64,000 nt of DNA from contig CM031873.1 of NCBI GenBank assembly GCA_018697195.1, positions 3,012,944 to 3,076,943 of the forward strand, written 5' to 3'. The notes under the pieces were generated by a model. It ran no database searches. It was not told the origin of the DNA and saw nothing but the letters and a program-made list of their open reading frames with translations. The translations under genes and the position numbers were made by a program. This stretch comes from Certhia americana. Its lineage: Eukaryota > Chordata > Aves > Passeriformes > Certhiidae. Positions 12,721 through 64,000 of this stretch are shown here, one piece after another; within the stretch, counting starts at the first letter, position 1, and the number at the start of each line of letters is the position of its first letter.

Positions 12721-14644
12721 AGCAAGGTGAGGCAGTACTACTGAACTGTGCTGCTCTCTGTGTATCTGGCTGCAGGAAGACCAAATTCTTCAGGGGTTTA
12801 GGACTTTTTAGTCCTTTGTGCTTTGTTAATTTTATCTTTGGGCTGAGTAAGGGAGGTTTGACCCCCTTTGTAAGGGAGGTCCTAGTTACACCAGGGTAAT
12901 GCTGTGTGCTCAGTTTTGCTGCTGCACATCACTCAGTTTGACTGGTGAATTGTGTTTTTAATTCAAACACTCACCCAGCACAAGCCATTGGGTTATCAGA
13001 GCACTGTTACCACAGGAGCTGCCACAGGCAAAGCCTGAAGCACTGCAAGTGCAGATTCACACCCTGGTTGGAGCTCTCAGCCCTTCCCTGCTCCCAGACA
13101 GCTGCTGATGTTTCCCAGGGCTCTGCAGAGAGCCAGGGCTGGTTCATTCTCAGCTTTGGGGCTGTGTGAGCAGCACAGCTGTGTCACCCTGGCAGCCAGG
13201 TGAGCCCATGTGCAGCTCCTCACCATTCCCACTGCACCCTCCCCTGCTGGGATACTCAGGCTGTGCCAGCACAGCTCCTGCTGTTCTTGCTGCAGGGTAT
13301 AACAGGTGTAACTTTACAACCCAAAAGCTCTCCAGGATGTTCTAGAAAGTTCCCTTTGAGTGGCAATGCAGCAGCACAGGGGCTGTGGGTGAAGGAGCAT
13401 TTCCTCTTGGGCTGTGAGCAGCACCTGGCCAATATCAGCTCTGCTCTGTGGGAGTTCAGAAACACTTGATCAATGGTCAGTGAAGAACCCTGAGTGCCAC
13501 TAATTCCAGCTGCCAGACCAGCTTGCAAGAATCCTTAAGAAGTATTGAATAATCTCATTTATAGTTACTTTCTTCAAAACCAAACAGAATCTGAGCCAGC
13601 CAGGCTGGAGCACTGGAAGTGAACACCTGCAGTTTGCAGCATTTACTTCATAGAGATACTGGCTTGGTTTCAGCTTCTCTGCCTGATTTTTTCCTTCCTT
13701 TCAAATTTGTAGAGATGTGTCCCTATACACACACAGCCACTGCTCAACTGTTGGGATAGTGGGATTTAATTACAGCCATAAAATAACAGTGTAATTACAA
13801 TATGTTGTGGCCTGTGCATTTGACCTCCCCATCACATTAATCTCACTAAAGATCAATTTCAGAGCTATTTCATTTTGTAGGGGGTAAGAAATGAGCTGAA
13901 TTCCTGGCAGCTGCTTGAAGAACTGACTCACCTTCTTCAAAAGAGTTTACCACAAACCAATCTGCCTGAATTAGTTGCATAAAAAGCTGTTATGAGAGGC
14001 TTTGACATCAGCTGAAGTGAAACCTGGGGTTTTTTCACTATGACAGACTTTTCCACAGGAACACTTGATGCTCAGGATGATTTCAGTATCACTGAATATT
14101 GCCATTCTCACCTCTAAAAAACAAATCTTGAAGAGCCCAGTGCAGCAGGTCAGGTTTAATTCTTGGTGTGTGTACAACCCAGGCTCCATTCAGTCAGGGA
14201 AGTACAAACCACTGACACCAAACCAGACAGGTCAGTGTGACAAAGCATGACAAGAACCTGCCAGACAGCAACATTAAAAACTGAAAACAAGGAATTCTGG
14301 TTTTCTTCCTGTGGCACACCTGTGTTTTCAGACAGGCTCTGCCTCTCCTGCCCAGCAGTGCAGTCCTGAGCTCTGCTGTGATCCAGCATGTCACAATGCC
14401 ACAGCTCAGCCTCCTCCCATCCTGGCAGCACAGGACCCACGAGCTCCAGGACAGCCCAGCAGCCAGGGCCTGCCCCTCCTCATGCTGAACTCTGCCAGAA
14501 AGAAAGGAAAAGGACAGGTCACATGGAGCAGGCATCCTGGCACTGTCCCAGCCATGGAATTAACTAACCTGAACAGAAAAGAAACTACAAAGCTGTAATA
14601 TTTAGTCCTTTTAACACCATGGTTTGAACTACCCTCCAGCAAGT

Positions 14645-14650
14645 TTTATT
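14645..14650 (-). terminator. Candidate poly(A) signal for TBCD
   Basis: TTTATT on the + strand is AATAAA on the - strand, about 1.2 kb after the read-through TBCD stop at 15815. It would serve only if the last exon is not spliced further. An alternative terminal exon at 14568 would lie beyond it. Confidence 0.3.
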
Positions 14651-15051
14651 TGTACAAAATCTAAAGCAGTAGGAAGTGTTGATTTCAGCTGAAGCCAATT
14701 TCATTCACCTTTTTATCCTGCCATGCTTGGCCTCCTCTCTGGATCCTCCCACTTGTGCTGGGCTCTGCTGGGAGCAGCACTGGGGACAAGGGGACAGCTG
14801 GGATAGCCCCTCCTCCTCAGGGACACCCTGAGCTGCAGGCTCAGCTCTGTGCTGAAAATTACACTGTTTGCTTATCCTCAGGGAAACAAGAGGGAAAGAT
14901 CCAAACTGAGCACAAAACATCCAGATCCCACCTGTGCCAGCTCCATTGGAGATACCTGGATGTGTATTTGGCTATTTCTTATTATTTTGCTTATCCTAGA
15001 GACAGTTTTTTCCTAAAGTATCAATCTTCTCTCAGCCTTCAATAATTAAGG

Positions 15052-15057
15052 AATAAA
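15052..15057 (+). terminator. Candidate poly(A) signal for B3GNTL1
   Basis: A canonical AATAAA lies on the + strand 2.3 kb after the B3GNTL1 stop. It is the first exact AATAAA I noticed after that stop, so it is only a candidate. Variants such as ATTAAA at 14273-14278 come earlier. Confidence 0.3.
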
Positions 15058-15526
15058 ATAAGGAATTTTTTGAGTTCAGAGAGCTCATCTTGTAAGATCT
15101 GTTATTTTGAGCGTAACTTTTGTATTACTTGATTAGAAAACCTTTAAAAGAAACACTCAGGTCAGTTTTTGTTCTAAAAACAACTCCTTGTCTGGGCAGG
15201 AGGCTCAGATTCTTGTTTTCCAGAATTATAAAAATGCTAGCTGAGGTTTCTTAAAATGGTACTAAAAGCAGATGGTAAAAACTGGAAAAGGAGTGAAGAA
15301 ACTGCTAAGAGGCAGCAGGAGGTCTTTGAAGGGTATTCATGGTGTCTTAAGTATGAGTCTTTAAAGAAAGATAAATATTTATATATACACAGTAACACAT
15401 ATTCTTTAAAACACTAAAAACCTCTTCTAGAACCTCAAGCAAAGCAGAAAGTTCTGTACTTCTGAAATACTGAGCTGGGTGGGCATGTCTAAACTATCTA
15501 AAAATACACATTACATATACATGTGT

Positions 15527-15542
15527 ATATATATATATATAT
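15527..15542. repeat. Short TA dinucleotide run
   Basis: An uninterrupted TA alternation flanked by other A/T-rich sequence, in the convergent 3' region. It is a simple repeat with no sign of function. Confidence 0.8.
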
Positions 15543-15814
15543 AAATACACTTTATGGTTTTGTATGCTATTCATCCACAGAGGCAGTGCTGCAATCCTGT
15601 GGTCTGCACACCACCTCATGTCATCATCTTGCTGTTGAAATTGAGAAGTTCCTGTCTTTCCCCTTTCCCCAGGAAGGGCAGAGGAGCAGTGGCTGCACAT
15701 CTGTGTCTGGAATGTGGTGCTGCCAGCCTGGAATGCTCTCTGGAATGAAGCTGGGAGGGCCTCAGGCACCAGCTCCAGCCATCCCACGTGTTCTGCAGCT
15801 GGCTGGGAGCATCC

Positions 15815-63958
<48,144 letters not shown>

Positions 63959-64000
63959 CTACAAACAAAATATTATTTTAAAATGTACAACACATTCCAA

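Larger units (their letters stand above)
12721..15814. other. Convergent 3' region between B3GNTL1 and TBCD
   Basis: About 3.1 kb separates the two stop codons and must contain both 3' UTRs. Possible poly(A) signals are AATAAA at 15052-15057 on the + strand for B3GNTL1, and AATAAA at 14645-14650 or ATTAAA at 14155-14160 on the - strand for TBCD. None has a clear GU-rich partner that I can point to. GC-rich patches lie at about 13080-13500 and 14310-14560, and a TA repeat lies near 15527-15542. If B3GNTL1 uses the 15052 signal, its transcript overlaps TBCD's 3' UTR in antisense. Confidence 0.6.

Overview
This is an ordinary vertebrate nuclear segment, very probably from a bird. It has genes split into short exons by long AT-rich introns, few interspersed repeats, and every recognisable repeat is a CR1-type LINE fragment. 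No bacterial, phage or CRISPR-like content is present. Two genes can be read exon by exon, and they lie tail to tail.

Left part (1-12720, + strand): the last four coding exons of a B3GNTL1-like glycosyltransferase gene (1468-1603, 8934-9002, 10215-10289, 12640-12720). They encode the C-terminal 119 residues and end at a TAA at 12718-12720. The catalytic domain lies outside the window.

Middle (12721-15814): about 3.1 kb between the two stop codons, which must hold both 3' UTRs. Candidate poly(A) signals exist on both strands, but none is decisive.

Right part (15815-63958, - strand): the last 22 exons I could assemble of TBCD (tubulin-folding cofactor D). All splice phases agree. Summed to the conserved 3' end at 15866 they give 2004 nt, or 668 codons, without a stop or frameshift. 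The series includes a 23-nt and a 32-nt exon separated by a 6.9-kb intron. The extreme C-terminus is uncertain because a good splice donor sits just after the last conserved residues. The window ends inside TBCD, so its N-terminal half lies to the right.

The introns hold five CR1 fragments (four in TBCD, one in B3GNTL1), a 420-bp local duplication, a hexanucleotide minisatellite touching a TBCD 3' splice site, a GGAAAAG-type purine tract 207 nt downstream of the 23-nt exon, and several homopolymer runs. I recognised no tRNA, rRNA, snoRNA or miRNA and no further protein gene. B3GNTL1 and TBCD are also convergent neighbours in human (from memory), so this is conserved synteny. I found no convincing new biological system. 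The points most worth checking are splicing related: the small-exon cluster, a possible 10-nt poison microexon, the TBCD C-terminus and the minisatellite.
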